A DNA stretch of 64,000 nucleotides from Peromyscus leucopus (Eukaryota > Chordata > Mammalia > Rodentia > Cricetidae), in contig NC_051071.1 in assembly GCF_004664715.2 (NCBI RefSeq), positions 32,718,337 to 32,782,336 on the forward strand. Direction: 5' to 3'. Shown piece by piece: positions 33,690 through 44,685 of this stretch; position 1 is the first letter of the stretch, and each line of letters opens with the position of its first letter. The notes under the pieces are model-generated. The model was not told where the DNA came from, ran no database searches, and was given only the letters and a program-made list of their open reading frames with translations. The position numbers and the translations under genes were made by a program.

Positions 33690-33888
33690 AGTCAGCCTTC
33701 AGGCATCTACCATACAACAAGACCCCGGGGCCAGGTGCTACAACAGAAGTCAGCCAAGAGGCATCATCTTCACAGCTTCCCTACCTCCCAAGTGCTGGGA
33801 TTAAAGGTTTACGTCACCACTGCCCAGCTCCCCTAAGTTGCTTTTGATCCACGGTATTTGACCATAGCAATAGAAAGACACTAAGACA
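33690..33888 (+). mobile_element. MaLR-like LTR end with an embedded B1 piece
   Basis: cccaagtgctgggattaaag with gtttacgtcaccactgccca is part of a B1 in reverse. It sits just before ctaagttgcttttgatccac and gcaatagaaagacactaaga, the shared end of rodent MaLR LTRs such as 14172-14551. Confidence 0.5.
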
Positions 33889-33987
33889 GCAAGACCCTGA
33901 GGGGTGAGGTGGTTGAAAGATATAAGTGGTCCTATCCCTGAAGCTGCCCCGCCTGGGATGAAGGGAGAGAAACCTCTTTGGAATGGA

Positions 33988-34150
33988 TGTGAGGGCTGAG
34001 GATGTAATCAGTTGGTAGCATACCTAAGGTCTAGGTTTGACCCCAGTACCACATAAACCAGTCATGATGGTGCACACCTATAATCCTAACTCTTTCAGGT
34101 TGAGGGCAACAGATTAAAAGTGCAAAGGCCCCTAAGACCCTCCTCACAAT
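33988..34150 (+). mobile_element. ID-B1 composite SINE, diverged
   Basis: gggctgaggatgtaatcagt, gtctaggtttgaccccagta, then catgatggtgcacacctata and atcctaactc give a tRNA-like part followed by a B1-like part. Confidence 0.55.
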
Positions 34151-35285
34151 GACCCCAACAACTTGTTTTCCATACCTAGAGTGAGGGCATTGTCTCAAAG
34201 ATCCAAGAATAGAAAAGAATTCAACAAGAAACATTCAACTAGAAACACTGAATGGGCACTGGCCCAGTTTCCTCTAAAGCCCCATGCAGCTAGAACCTGT
34301 CTTTACAGAAGCAGGAGGCAGAAGATTTGCTCAGATTTCCACCATCTCTAGGGCTTTTTCCTCAGTAGAAAGAAGGCTCTGTTGGCTTCGCTAAGACGGT
34401 GACTCCTGTTCTCCAGGGACAGACGCTTCATCTAAGGCCCAGATCAGTGAGGGAAGTGATCCAGACCTCAAGGAATTTCAAAACACTGGGTAGGGCAACA
34501 GCTTTCCCTGGAGGCCAGCCAGCAAAGGTACATAGTGGCCAGAGAGCCGATTCACAGAACTGGAGAAATGCTTCCAAGGAGGCAGTCCTTTGGGATTGAC
34601 TCATGGACTACATGTATTGGTGTCCGCAGAGCAGGACTTCCTTCCTGGGGGAAGGTGGGGTGTTTGAGACCAGCAGAGCCCTGTGAGACTGCCCCTCACC
34701 AGTGGGGCACTCCAGGTGCATTACTCTGCCACCAGAGTTGAGAGCAGAAGCACATTCCCCTCCACTCTCTCCGAATATCAAGGCAAAAAGAGACTTGAAG
34801 AGATCTGGGTGCCTACCAAAACCATCTGGAAGTTGTTGATGGGAGAAGAGCCTTAGACGGGGCCCCTAAGGATAATTAATAGCTACCTGGATTTTGTATT
34901 TTGTCAGATACAGTGAGCCCAGAGGTAAATGACAAGAAGGAAGGACTTCATGTACCCATCGACCCCTAAAAGCAAGTCACCCTGAAGACAACATCATGCT
35001 GCTAGGGGAAGCCCTGGAGGTGTCAGGAGGCAGAAGGGAGTACGAAGGATGTGTTTGCAACAGTTGCTATATGGTTCCCATGGGGAGGAAAGATAGGGCA
35101 GGGTAAGCAGGCATCAGACTGGCTGCTTTGGATGATTTCAGTGGATTCTGGAATATTGGGGAAGTCCAGAATGGTCTAGTAAGTAGCCTTGGGGAGAGCA
35201 GGAAGGAGCGACCGGCCAGTCTAGGAGAGAAGATAGCTGAAGGATGGCTCTGATTGCCATATGAAATGCATGCTGGCTAACACAC
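34151..35285. other. No gene or repeat recognised
   Basis: Plus frames of 62-68 codons at 34163-34741 share no domain. Confidence 0.4.
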
Positions 35286-35289
35286 CTGG

Positions 35290-35635
35290 AAAAGTTACTT
35301 TAACTATGTATGCGTGTGTTTACCTGGGTATGTGTACGTGTGCATGCCTGTGCACATAGTACATGTGTGGAGATTAGAGGATAACCTCCACTGTGACTCC
35401 TCTTCTTCCATCTTGTTTGAGACAGGCTTTCTTGTTTGCCACTGTGCATGCCAGGCTAGCTGGCCCACAAGATTCCAGGGATTCTCCTGTCTCACTCTCC
35501 TATTTTGATGCAGGATCTCTGGGGTTACAGACACACACTGCTGTGTCTGACCTTATGTGGGTACTGGGGATCTACACTTAGTCCTCACACTCTCCTGGAG
35601 AGTGTATTACCCACTGAGTTCCAGACCTGGAATTT
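35290..35635 (-). mobile_element. B4-type composite SINE, minus strand
   Basis: A tg/ca-rich start (tgcgtgtgtttacctgggta), gtttgagacaggctttcttg, ttccagggattctcctgtct, gtgggtactggggatctaca and a tRNA-like end (cccactgagttcc) follow the B4 arrangement of fused B1 and tRNA parts in reverse. A sister copy is at 56290-56812. Confidence 0.65.
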
Positions 35636-35708
35636 GCCATCCCTAGCAATTGGAAGAGACAGAACCTCCAGCAAAGTGCTAAGATGTCAAAGTATCAAAA
35701 ATACAAGC

Positions 35709-35831
35709 AAAACTGGGTGGTGGCTCATGCCTTTAATCCCAGCACTCGGGAGGCAGAGGCAGATGGATCTCTGTGGCCAGCCTGGTCTACAGACACAAGG
35801 ACAGTCACCAAACTACACAAAGAAACTCATC
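35709..35831 (+). mobile_element. B1 SINE with hyper-expanded purine tail
   Basis: aactgggtggtggctcatgc, cactcgggaggcagaggcag and ccagcctggtctacagacac, then the tail at 35832-36086. acaagc occurs before (35703-35708) and after (36086-36091) and is probably the target duplication, which places the whole purine tract inside the SINE tail. Confidence 0.88.
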
Positions 35832-36086
<255 letters not shown>

Positions 36087-36091
36087 CAAGC

Positions 36092-37380
36092 TAAAAGGAC
36101 CAGATTAAGCTTACCAGTGACTTCTCACTACCATAGAACCAGCTCACAGTGTGAAGATGAGAGCCAACCCATCAGGAAGTCAGGGAACTTGAGGCCACAG
36201 GGAGGCCCTGAGGAGTTAATATGTGTCAGTGAATGGCCTGCTGAGGGAGTTAATAATGCTGACTCCTCAATGAATAGTGACTGCTGTAGTGCTCAGTGTG
36301 GTTTGAAGTCAGTCACATGGATTGACTGCTATGGCAAATATCATACTGTTATGTTTGTATCTAAAAAGCAAAGTCCCTGTCATTTCATTGTCTCTTAGAC
36401 TTCCAGAGTTGGGAACATTAGTCTAGTTTTACCCAGGAGCAGATCTCAAACCACACATACACTCCAGCGACACCCGTGATGCTGAGTTAAACAGGTGAGC
36501 TGGGAATCCTGAAGGCAGTCACTCTGAAGCCCCTGTCGTCCTACAGGCTTGGGTTTTGCTGAAGGTGGTGTCACAAGGCTCCAGTGCCGTTTCCAGCTTC
36601 TTCTAGAAACATCTAATCGTCTCTCCCATTTCTATAGCACTATCTGCTTCCCACCAGCCTAGGAGAAAAGTGCAGCAAGACCCAAACCAGGGGAAATCCT
36701 CAAATCTAGGCAGGGAGCCTCTGCCCCTGTGTGTATTGATGAGGAGATGGAAGAAATACGCTGGAGCAGAGAGCTGGGAGAATGCCTTCTTCTGGGTTCC
36801 ACCCTTGAGATACTGTAAGATGGAGCTTCATCTCAGTTTCATAGAGGATACCAAAGGTTAGCAGGTTAGTCCTAGCAGAGGTCTACAGCCAGGTTCACAC
36901 AGGGTGTACCTGACTCTGAGGAACAGACACTTGCAGCCATAATTCATAGCCTTTACAAAGAAAATTACTCATGTTAGGACTGCTATTGCCACACCCAGGT
37001 ATCCAGACAGGTCAGGAAATAGCGTGACCAATAGAAGCCAAAGACCACAAGGCCACCATGTCCTTTTGCAGAACTCTAGCCCAATTCACTGACTAGAACT
37101 GGTTTTGTTTTGTTTTTTTCCTTTTTTCTAAGCACTTCGGTTCATGAAACTCCTACCAGTGGAGATTTTTTTCTTACTTACAGTCTATTTTGATAATATA
37201 CACTTCACAGTTACTAAGGTGATACATCACTCCCCATAAAAGAAGGACGTGTAAACGGACACAAATCACCATGCCCATCAGGACAGTTATGGTAAAAACA
37301 CGGACAATGACAGACATAAGCAGGGTGTGGACCATTGTAGGCATCACACCCCAGGAGTGCAGGACACTCTGCTCTAAAGA
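36092..37380. other. No gene or repeat recognised
   Basis: The 63-codon plus frame at 36670-36861 has no domain. Nothing else is seen. Confidence 0.4.
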
Positions 37381-37387
37381 AGAGTTT

Positions 37388-37500
37388 AGCTGAAGAAGGG
37401 TTAACAGAATGCAGAAATCCCACTCCCAGGGATATGCCCAAGAGAAATGAAACATGTCCATGTAGGACACTGTCCATGGATTCTATCACAGGTTTCTTCT
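37388..37500 (+). mobile_element. Ancient L1M-type LINE, left part
   Basis: cagaaatcccactcccaggg, atatgcccaagagaaatgaa and acatgtccatgtagg match the region after the L1 ORF2 stop in old mammalian L1. The element resumes at about 38480 after the L1 inserted at 37502. Confidence 0.6.
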
Positions 37501-37501
37501 T

Positions 37502-37619
37502 CTTCTTTTTTTTTTAAACTTTTTATTGATTCTTTGTGGATATCACAACATGCATCCTGATCCCACTCATCTCCCTGTCCCCTTGCTTCTGCCTTCTGGC
37601 CTTGTAACCCCCTCCCCTT

Positions 37620-37663
<44 letters not shown>

Positions 37664-38472
37664 AAAATTTAAAAGTAAAAGCAAAAACAAAAGCCCAAAA
37701 ACAAAACAAAATAAAATCTCTCTGCATAGAAACTGTTGTGTGGCCCAGTGAGTCACACAGTATACCCTTAAGTCCATATATCTTGTAAGTGTTCATTACA
37801 ATGAGTCATTGGCCTGGTCCGAGGCCTCTGGCTTCTGCTTTCCTATCGATACTGGGCCTTCACTAGGACTCCTCTTGGCTATCCTGTTGTCCTGTGTCAT
37901 CAAGATTCTAATAGCTTTGGATTTGCAGAACTGGTCCCTTCATACAATCTAGCAGTTCATAGATGAGGTGGATGTTGTGGTGGGCTCCTTAGAGTCCTGG
38001 TTCTGGGCCTGGGTGGTAGCTGGGCTGGTCAGCCTGCCAGCTTTCCCTTATCATCATCACCCAGGCAAGCTCTTCAGCATGGCTGTAACTAGCAACAAGG
38101 AGCAGGGCAAGTTCTCTTGCTTTTACATCCCCGGGGTCCAACTCACCTACACTCACACTACCTGATCAGCCAGCTCTACTGTTTGCCCAGGCAAGGTGCA
38201 GGGCCCGTTCTTCCAATTGCTGTAGTTGGTGAGGGGCAGGGATAGCTCTTCTGTTCTTATGCCCCTAAGGCCAGCTCTCCCACCTGCCACAGGTGGCAGG
38301 GGAGGCATATTTTTCTCACCCATGCCACCACATGGCATACAAGGGAGGGGCAGGGGCTGCTCTCACATCCACAGGACTGGCTAATCTGTGTCCCAGCCAG
38401 CAGGGTCAGCTCAGTGTGCTTCCCAGGAGAGGTGCAAGGCCTGCTCTTAGCCCCAAATGGAAGCAGCACAGG
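37502..38472 (-). mobile_element. Rodent L1 (Lx-type) 3' UTR, minus strand, 5'-truncated
   Basis: A T-rich start (reverse poly-A side) with aaactttttattgattcttt, cactcatctccctgtcccc and a (CA)21 run, then a GC-richer region with repeated gggcaggg-like and gtgcagggcc-like motifs up to gaagcagcacaggatgg. These are features of rodent L1 3' UTRs. Only untranslated sequence is present, so it has no coding potential. The frames of 60-131 codons inside are incidental. Confidence 0.7.
37621..37662. repeat. (AC)21 microsatellite
   Basis: Perfect dinucleotide run inside the L1 3' UTR. Confidence 0.98.
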
Positions 38473-38479
38473 ATGGACG

Positions 38480-38880
38480 TAAGATAGCATGGTGCATATT
38501 ACTCAGCCAAAAGGGATGTGAAATACTGATGTAGGCTATGGTGTGGGTCAACCTTGAGAATATTGTGCTAAGAGAACACAGCAGTTACAGAAGACCATGT
38601 GCTGTATGATTTCATGCATAGGTAATATTTGGAAGAGACAGATTATAATAGTAAGTAGGTCAGTGTTGCCAAAGGCTGGGCTTGTTGTGGTGGCAAGTGA
38701 CTAATAATGAGTAGCATGTTTCTTTTGTTATTACAAAAATTTTATCAAGTGGATTCTGGTGATCACTGCATAACTTTGTGACTATCCTAGAAGATCTTGA
38801 GTGTACACTCTATGCAGATGCTTCATATGGTATGAGAAGCTATTATAAATGTCATAAAATATATCTACTCAGAATTGTCA
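38480..38880 (+). mobile_element. Ancient L1M-type LINE, right part
   Basis: gcatattactcagccaaaag, gggtcaaccttgagaatatt, gtgctgtatgatttcatgca and gttgccaaaggctgggct follow the 3' end of old L1 (L1MA/L1MB group), ending in a tgatcactgcataactttg block. Continuation of 37388-37500. Confidence 0.7.
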
Positions 38881-38884
38881 ACTA

Positions 38885-39265
38885 GAGGCTGGTAAAGCTT
38901 TATTCTTAATCATCAAATCTTTGAAACAACTAAGACATCCTTTATAGATTGCTGGATATACTGTGGTATCTACAGCATATTGAATTTCCCTTAATGCTAA
39001 CAAGTCATGAAAAGACATGGATGAACCTCAAATTCATGTCTCTAAGTGAAGGAAGAGAGCCTGCAAAGCTTTTTATTGTATATGATCCTTGTTGATATTC
39101 TGGAAAAATCCTTATTGATGTTCTGGAAAAGGTAAAACCATGGAGACAGTAAAAAGAAGTTTTCCAGGCATTAGGGAGTAAGGAAGAATGGACAGGTAGA
39201 ACATAACCGATTTTTAGATTAGTAAAGGCATTCTATATAATGCTGCAACAGTGGACACATGACAA

Positions 39266-39324
<59 letters not shown>

Positions 39325-39520
39325 AATGTCCAGCAGCAGCAAGGGTGGACTATGGACTTTGGGCAAGTGAACATGGTGAGATAACTGAGCTTGTTGGTAG
39401 GGCAAATGTAACAGTCTGGTAGGTGGGGAATGGCAGTGTAATGGAGGATATGTTTATGTAAAGCAGAAGACAAATGGGATCTCTTAGTAGTTCATGCTCA
39501 ATTTTGATGTGACACCACAA
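38885..39520 (+). mobile_element. Second ancient L1M-type LINE 3' end
   Basis: The L1 3' block order starts again (ggtaaagctttattcttaat, tttgaaacaactaagacatc, gatattctggaaaaatcc), so this is a separate copy from the preceding one. A (GT)n run at 39272-39321 interrupts it. Confidence 0.65.
39272..39321. repeat. (GT)25 microsatellite
   Basis: Perfect dinucleotide run of 50 nt. Frames across it (Val-Cys or Thr-His runs) are artefacts. Confidence 0.98.
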
Positions 39521-40390
39521 TTAAACAGCCTTTTTAAAAAGCTATTTTTAAGAAATCACATAGATGGGAAAAAATCACTTAGCATCCTGACTTTGCACAC
39601 ATACAAGATCATTCATTCTACAGTGTGACTTGTGGGAGTCTCTGCAAATACCAGGGTTGGCAAAGTAAAGAAGTAAAGATCTTGAGACAAGAAGGAAATC
39701 CAGTTCAACATGACTCAGTAGCTGGTGTTGGTTCAAATGTCTACAGTCTGATTTATTATAGGCATATATATATGCACAGAACAATTTGGAAAAAAAAAGT
39801 TTTCTAGTGTAACATAATCCTGTGTGTACAATAAGACATAATTACATCGAAACTCTTCTCAAAGTACATGTCATTTCTTCCATGGAGATGGGTTCTAGAG
39901 ATAGGCTGCATGTGTTATCTTAAGAGCCTAGGGGAGGATCTGGTGTGATCTCAGTCATACAGTGTAGAGGTCATCTGGACTTTTAGCTGTCTCTGGTCCT
40001 GGTTGTGGGAGCTTGGGGGAGTCAGGTATGGCCTGGCCCTACAGATAGCAGAGGGCTCACCTAGGCTATTCGCCACCTCCATTCTCACAGCCTTCTGAGC
40101 AGAAAACAGGTTATACATCTTTTCCTTGAAAAGACAACCCTGCTTATTTAACATTCCTAGTTTCTTTAGTGCTATCTGTGAGCACAAGGACCTTTGTGTT
40201 CCCAACAATGACTAATATTCCTGTTTTTGTAAGAGTGCCTTTTTTGTATAGTTTTCAAAGCTGTTCCTTCTTCCTTTATCAATACATTTAAACATTTTTC
40301 TACACCAATAAAGATTTCTTTATATTTGAAAATAGCATCATGGAACTCTATTGTATGGAGGATCTATAATTTATTTGAAGATCCCACATT
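39521..40390. other. No gene recognised
   Basis: AT-rich DNA, perhaps more old L1, but without a block order that I can support. The 85-codon minus frame at 39951-40208 has no domain. Confidence 0.35.
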
Positions 40391-40405
40391 TTAAAAGACA
40401 CTACA

Positions 40406-40460
40406 GGGCTGGAGGGATGGCTCAGCCGTTAAAGGCTAGGCTCACAACCAAAAAAATTAT
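40406..40460 (+). mobile_element. 55-bp micro-SINE (internally deleted B2-like) with 13-bp duplication
   Basis: The element is gggctggagggatggctcag followed by a short ttaaaggctagg-type link, ctcacaacc and a short A-rich end. The perfect duplication aaaagacactaca (40393-40405 and 40461-40473) brackets exactly 55 bp. The start matches the B2 head and the end matches a site much further into B2 (cacaacc), so the body looks like a B2 RNA with its middle missing. It was inserted as one retroposition event. Confidence 0.85.
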
Positions 40461-40554
40461 AAAAGACACTACAATTTATGCTATTATAAAGAGCATTATG
40501 AAAAAGCAGCCCTTGTCCTTAGAATTGATTCTTAACCACAATAAAGGGACAACC

Positions 40555-40790
40555 TTATATTGGATGCTTAATAAGGGTCTGGGACTGAAACAAGTGCCTT
40601 GCAAATGTTACTCTAATTGGTGCTCAAAGAACCTTAGTTCTCAGTTGTTATCATGTGTTCCATTTTATACATGAAGTCACTGAGACTTAGAGATAGTAAA
40701 AGATTTTCCTGACTGGTGAAAAGTGGAAGCTTCAATCAAATTTAAGATGATCTGATTTTAAAACTTGAGCTGTTAGCTAGTTTGGTATTG
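40555..40790 (+). mobile_element. MIR SINE, long fragment
   Basis: ggatgcttaataagggtctg, agtgccttgcaaatgttact, ttttatacatgaagtcactg and agacttagagatagtaaaag follow MIR over most of its length. Confidence 0.6.
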
Positions 40791-40864
40791 AATCAGCCTA
40801 TAGATCTTTTAATTAAAAAAAAATTCTTCAAATAGCTCTTCAGGAAAGTCACACTAATTTATTG

Positions 40865-41045
40865 TCACTAACAAGAACATAAGCATTATACTTTCTTCTC
40901 ATCTGCCCCCTCTGCTGCCTTCCCTTTCCCATCATTCTCATCTTGCTGTCCCCCTCCCTATCTTTAACCCCAGTCTTCTGCTTCTGTGACACACACATAT
41001 TCCAATACTCTCTCTCTCTCTTGCTCCTCCCTGCTCCAATGAAAG
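40865..41045. repeat. CT-rich region
   Basis: Polypyrimidine-biased, with ctctctctctct at about 41010-41022. No gene. Confidence 0.7.
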
Positions 41046-41127
41046 GCCTTAATATAAGATCTGGAGCTGTCAGTCTGCTAGGCGGTGGAACACTTGAAGA
41101 TGCATGCAGAAATCTTTTCTGCAAGGA

Positions 41128-42137
41128 CTAGTCAGTCACAGAGTAAAATGAAGGCCTGACAAGTGGGATTTCATGAAATTAAAAAGCACAGCAAAACAAG
41201 CAGTCAACAGAGCAAAGAGGCAGCCTACACAATGCAATGGGAGGGTCTTTGCCAGCTCGTCATCTGACAGGTCTGTCTCCAGAGTGTACAAAGAGGTTAA
41301 AAAATTAAATAACCAAACTAAACCATTCATTCCATGAGTGGGCTAATGAACTGAGTAGACAGTTTTCAAAGGAGAAAATACAAGTGATGGATATATTTGA
41401 AAAGGTATTCAGCACTCTTAACTATTATGGAAATTTAAATTCAAATTACCTCTAGATATCACTTTATCACAGTCAGCGTGGCCATTATCAAGAAAAAAAT
41501 AGTAACAAATGTTAGTAAGAATGTGAGGAAAGAGAAAAACTTATCCGTTGTTAGTAATAGTGTAAACTAGTGTTGCTGTCATGAAAGATTTCTCAAAAAA
41601 AATGGATATATGGAGATTTTAAAAAAAGAGAGATATGGATATTCCTCAAAAAAAGGAAGAAGAAGAAAAAGAAGAAGAAGAAAGAGAGAGAGAGAGAATT
41701 ACTATACACTCCAGCTATACCATCCTGGGTGTATATCTGAAGAACTTCAAATCAACATAGCACAGAGATACACTTATGTTAGTGTTATAATTTTCAGAGG
41801 CCAAGAGACAGAACCAGCCAAGGGTTCCACTGACAGACAACTAGGTAAAGAAAACATGGTACAAAAGCACACAATGGAATTTTATGCAGCTACAGAGAAT
41901 GAAATTTTGACATTTGCAGAAAAAAATGGACAGAATGGAACAGTGTTAAGTGAAATAAGCTGGATTCAAATATTGCTTGTTTACTTCCAAAGGCAGGATC
42001 TATATTTAAATGTATATACCTATGTGTACACACTTGAATGTATAGGGATGTGACATGAAGGTGGAAAGAGGCTATGAGAAAGGAGGGGCAGAAAAATTGC
42101 TTTAAACCACTAGAAACTTATGTATAATAAAATGTTA
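41128..42137 (+). mobile_element. 5'-truncated rodent L1: ORF2 C-terminal remnant and 3' UTR
   Basis: gatttcatgaaattaaaaag, acagcaaaacaagcagtcaa, caatgggagggtctttgcc and caaaggagaaaatacaag follow the ORF2 C-terminal region. The later order (ggacagaatggaacagtg, gtgaaataagctgg) follows the 3' end, finishing in ataataaaatgttattc. ORF2 is broken by stops and frameshifts. A purine-rich insert at 41655-41700 is a microsatellite. The 147-codon frame at 41610-42053 covers this L1 tail and is not a gene. Confidence 0.75.
41655..41700. repeat. (GAA)n/(GA)n purine tract
   Basis: ggaagaagaagaaaaagaag followed by gagagagagaga, inside the L1 3' region. Confidence 0.92.
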
Positions 42138-42484
42138 TTCAGCTCCAAGGCTATGAGATGTATCACCCAGCCCAAAGGCATGGGAGCTCACCAGTCATAA
42201 AAGACTCAGGTGTTAGCTATGCTGGGTGTTGCCCTTCAAATGCTAGACAGTGACAGAGATGGGTTGACAGGTGCCCTTCAGGAGGAGCCTGGTCTGTGTC
42301 TGACCAGCATCTCAGAGATCTGCCCCCCACCAAGTGCTTCTTTTGAAGTGCCATCCACTAAGCCCTACTGGTCCCTAAGCCCACTTTCTAAGCTCTAAGA
42401 CCCTGCACCATCATCCTGCCCACAGCAGTGCTAGGACACTCCAGGGGATGGTGTTCAGAGCTTCTTCATATACAAGAATGTTGG
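42138..42484. other. No gene or repeat recognised
   Basis: Mixed DNA with a 62-codon plus frame lacking any motif. Confidence 0.4.
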
Positions 42485-42485
42485 C

Positions 42486-42707
42486 CAGTGGTTCTCAACC
42501 CAATGCTGTGACTTCTTAATACAGCTCCTCATGTTGTGGTAACCTCCCAACCATAAAATTATTTTTGTTGCTGCTTCATCACTGTCACTTTGCTACTGTT
42601 ATGAATCATAATATAAATATCTGTGCTTTCCAATGGTCTTAGGTGTCCCCTATGAGAGGGTCATCGGACCCTCAAAGGTGTCACGACCCACATTTTGAGA
42701 ACCATGG
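42486..42707 (+). mobile_element. URR1-type hAT-Charlie DNA transposon
   Basis: About 222 bp, starting cagtggttctcaaccc with an inverted-repeat partner ttttgagaaccatgg at the end. Internal blocks aaaattatttttgttgctgc, tgttatgaatcataatataa and gaccctcaaaggtgtcacga match the ubiquitous rodent repeat. Non-autonomous and without any frame. Read against the copy at 63793, the internal sequence is in the opposite order, as expected for an inverted copy. Confidence 0.8.
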
Positions 42708-42711
42708 GTGT

Positions 42712-43975
42712 AGACCATTCCCTGGGCCTCCCATATTTTGACCTTTAGGGACCTGCAGGTGGAAAACAGGAATTAAGAGAGTTCCCTAGGCTGTCTTGGT
42801 TCACTCCTAAACAGAGATAGGGATCATATTCTGGCTATTTCACCATTCATACCCAGACCAATACAAAGGGCAGTGGCTGCCCCCTTTCCCAAGGACATGT
42901 AGGTATGCTGATCTCCCCAGAGATCCCAGACAGCTGCTTTCAGGATGGTTTAGGTAGTTGCTCTACCACAGGGTCTATGGGCAGTTCTCATAGATGCTGA
43001 GGACATCAGTGGGTATGCCATCTGCTGTCCTCATTTCCTAAAATTGAGAGGTGGAGGTCACTGAGAATGTGCACCTGGAGGAAGAAGTCCAGGCCTCATC
43101 TTCATCCATCTCCATCTCATGGATCTTTTACTACAGGCTTGAACTAAAAACCGCATCCATTTTATTGTCATTCCCTTGCATGTTTCGTCTTGTGTGGTTA
43201 GTTGTCATGTTCCAGCCTGTAGGAGTCTCACTTAATCCCATTCAGGAGAGGACAGGCTAGATTGCAGAGTTGTTACCTGGGAGGAAAACCAGCCAGACAG
43301 CATGGGTCTTTGCTTTGAGGACAACCAAGGCTCATCACTGCTAAAGAAATTCCATCTGTAGTGGTGCTTGAATCTTGGTCCTTGAGAAAGTTCAGGGGTA
43401 GGTAGTGGAATTTTCCTGAGGAGACTTTGATTCTGTCTGGGCTTGGTTTATACTTCCATTCACATGAGCTGGCCCTTTCTTAGTCACTTTTTATGGTTGA
43501 TACCAGCTCCACCTTGTGATTATTGTCTCTGACCCTGAATGGAACAAAGTTATCACCGTATAGTCTGCCACTGGTGTCAGGCAAACTGAGTAGAAGAGTT
43601 TTCCCTACCAACTCTGCAAGATTGTAGGGGCTACCTTGTCCTTCTTGACCCCAGGCTCCTCAGTTAAGAACCTGAGATAAGTCTGTCCTTGATTTGAGGG
43701 TTAGCACAGCATGTGTTGAACAGTCCTCTCCCTGTATAATGGGCCACCCATGGGAAATGTGTTTCTTTTCTTCACTATTTTAGTCTCTGAAGGGCAAGCT
43801 AATGCTTATAGAGCCCCATAGGAGGGGAGGATTCTACACCTTCCTTGGGTGTGATGGTCTTGACTGCTCTATGGACTGAGCCATAGGCTAAATGGCCAAC
43901 ATAGTCCTCAGTAGCACAGACAGGCTATAGGTAGAGTTCATAGGATAAGGACACTACAGATCCCAAAGTCAAAGC
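42712..43975. other. No gene or repeat recognised
   Basis: 1.26 kb of mixed DNA whose style suggests an unassigned LTR or L1 part, but with no block order that I can tie to a family. The 69-codon frame at 43051-43260 has no motif. Confidence 0.35.
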
Positions 43976-43977
43976 TC

Positions 43978-44130
43978 CTGAGCTCTATTCTTCCTGTGCC
44001 ACTGAGCAGGTCACTATGCACTTTCAGCTTTTCTTATCTTATCTATAAAAAGGAAGTTATTCTGACTGACAATACCTCCCTAAGAAAGGATGTATGTAGG
44101 AGGAACAATTTCACAAACCAAAATACTATA
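43978..44130 (-). mobile_element. MIR SINE fragment, minus strand
   Basis: gagctctattcttcctgtgc, cactgagcaggtcactatgc and ctataaaaaggaagttattc correspond to the MIR core in reverse. Confidence 0.5.
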
Positions 44131-44195
44131 GTAGAGTGTGGTGATTCGAATAGGTTGGAAAATTTGTGAAAAGGAATTAAAGAACAGGTGTGATG

Positions 44196-44685
44196 TGTTG
44201 TTGGTAGTTTTTTACTCTTTTGAGGGGCCCACTACCCAGCTCCAAAATAAATTACACAGAGAAGCTTATTTTTACTTATAAATGTCCGGCCTTAGCTTGG
44301 CTTGTAGCTAGCTAGCTTTACTTAATTTATCCCACCTATCTTTGGTCTCAGGAATTTTATCTTTCTCTATTCTTTATACTTTTTCTTTCTTTCTTATTCT
44401 TTGTCTGGCTATGTAGCTGGGTGGCTGGGTGGCTGGGTGGCGGGGTGGTGGGGTGGCTGGCCCCTAGCATCCTTTTTCTTCCTCTCTTGCTTGCTCCTAC
44501 TTCTTTTCCCAGATTTCTCCTTTTATCTATTCTCTCTGCCTGCCAGCCCCACCTATCCTTTCTCCTGCCTCACCATTGGCCATTCAGCTCTTTATTAGAC
44601 CATCGGGTGTTTTAAACAGCTTCACAGAGTTAAATAAATGCAACATAAACAAAAGTAACACACCTTAAAATAATATTCCCCAACA
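44196..44685 (-). mobile_element. Solo LTR, third cricetid-type family, minus strand, 490 bp
   Basis: On the minus strand it begins TGTTGGGGAATATT and ends ACCAACAACA. The perfect 6-bp duplication gtgatg (44190-44195 and 44686-44691) supports an ERVK-like origin. On the plus strand it contains gggcccactacccagctcca, ttagcttggcttgtagctag and cctgccagccccacctatcc. A G-rich minisatellite lies at 44415-44460. Confidence 0.85.
44415..44460. repeat. 8-bp G-rich minisatellite (ggctgggt)n
   Basis: About five to six units of ggctgggt/ggcggggt in the LTR. The plus strand holds regularly spaced runs of three or more G. Confidence 0.92.

Noticed and set aside
42478..42715. 8-bp hAT target duplication around URR1
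   Set aside because: The flanks atgttggc and gtgtagac do not match, so I did not claim a duplication; the ends are worn.
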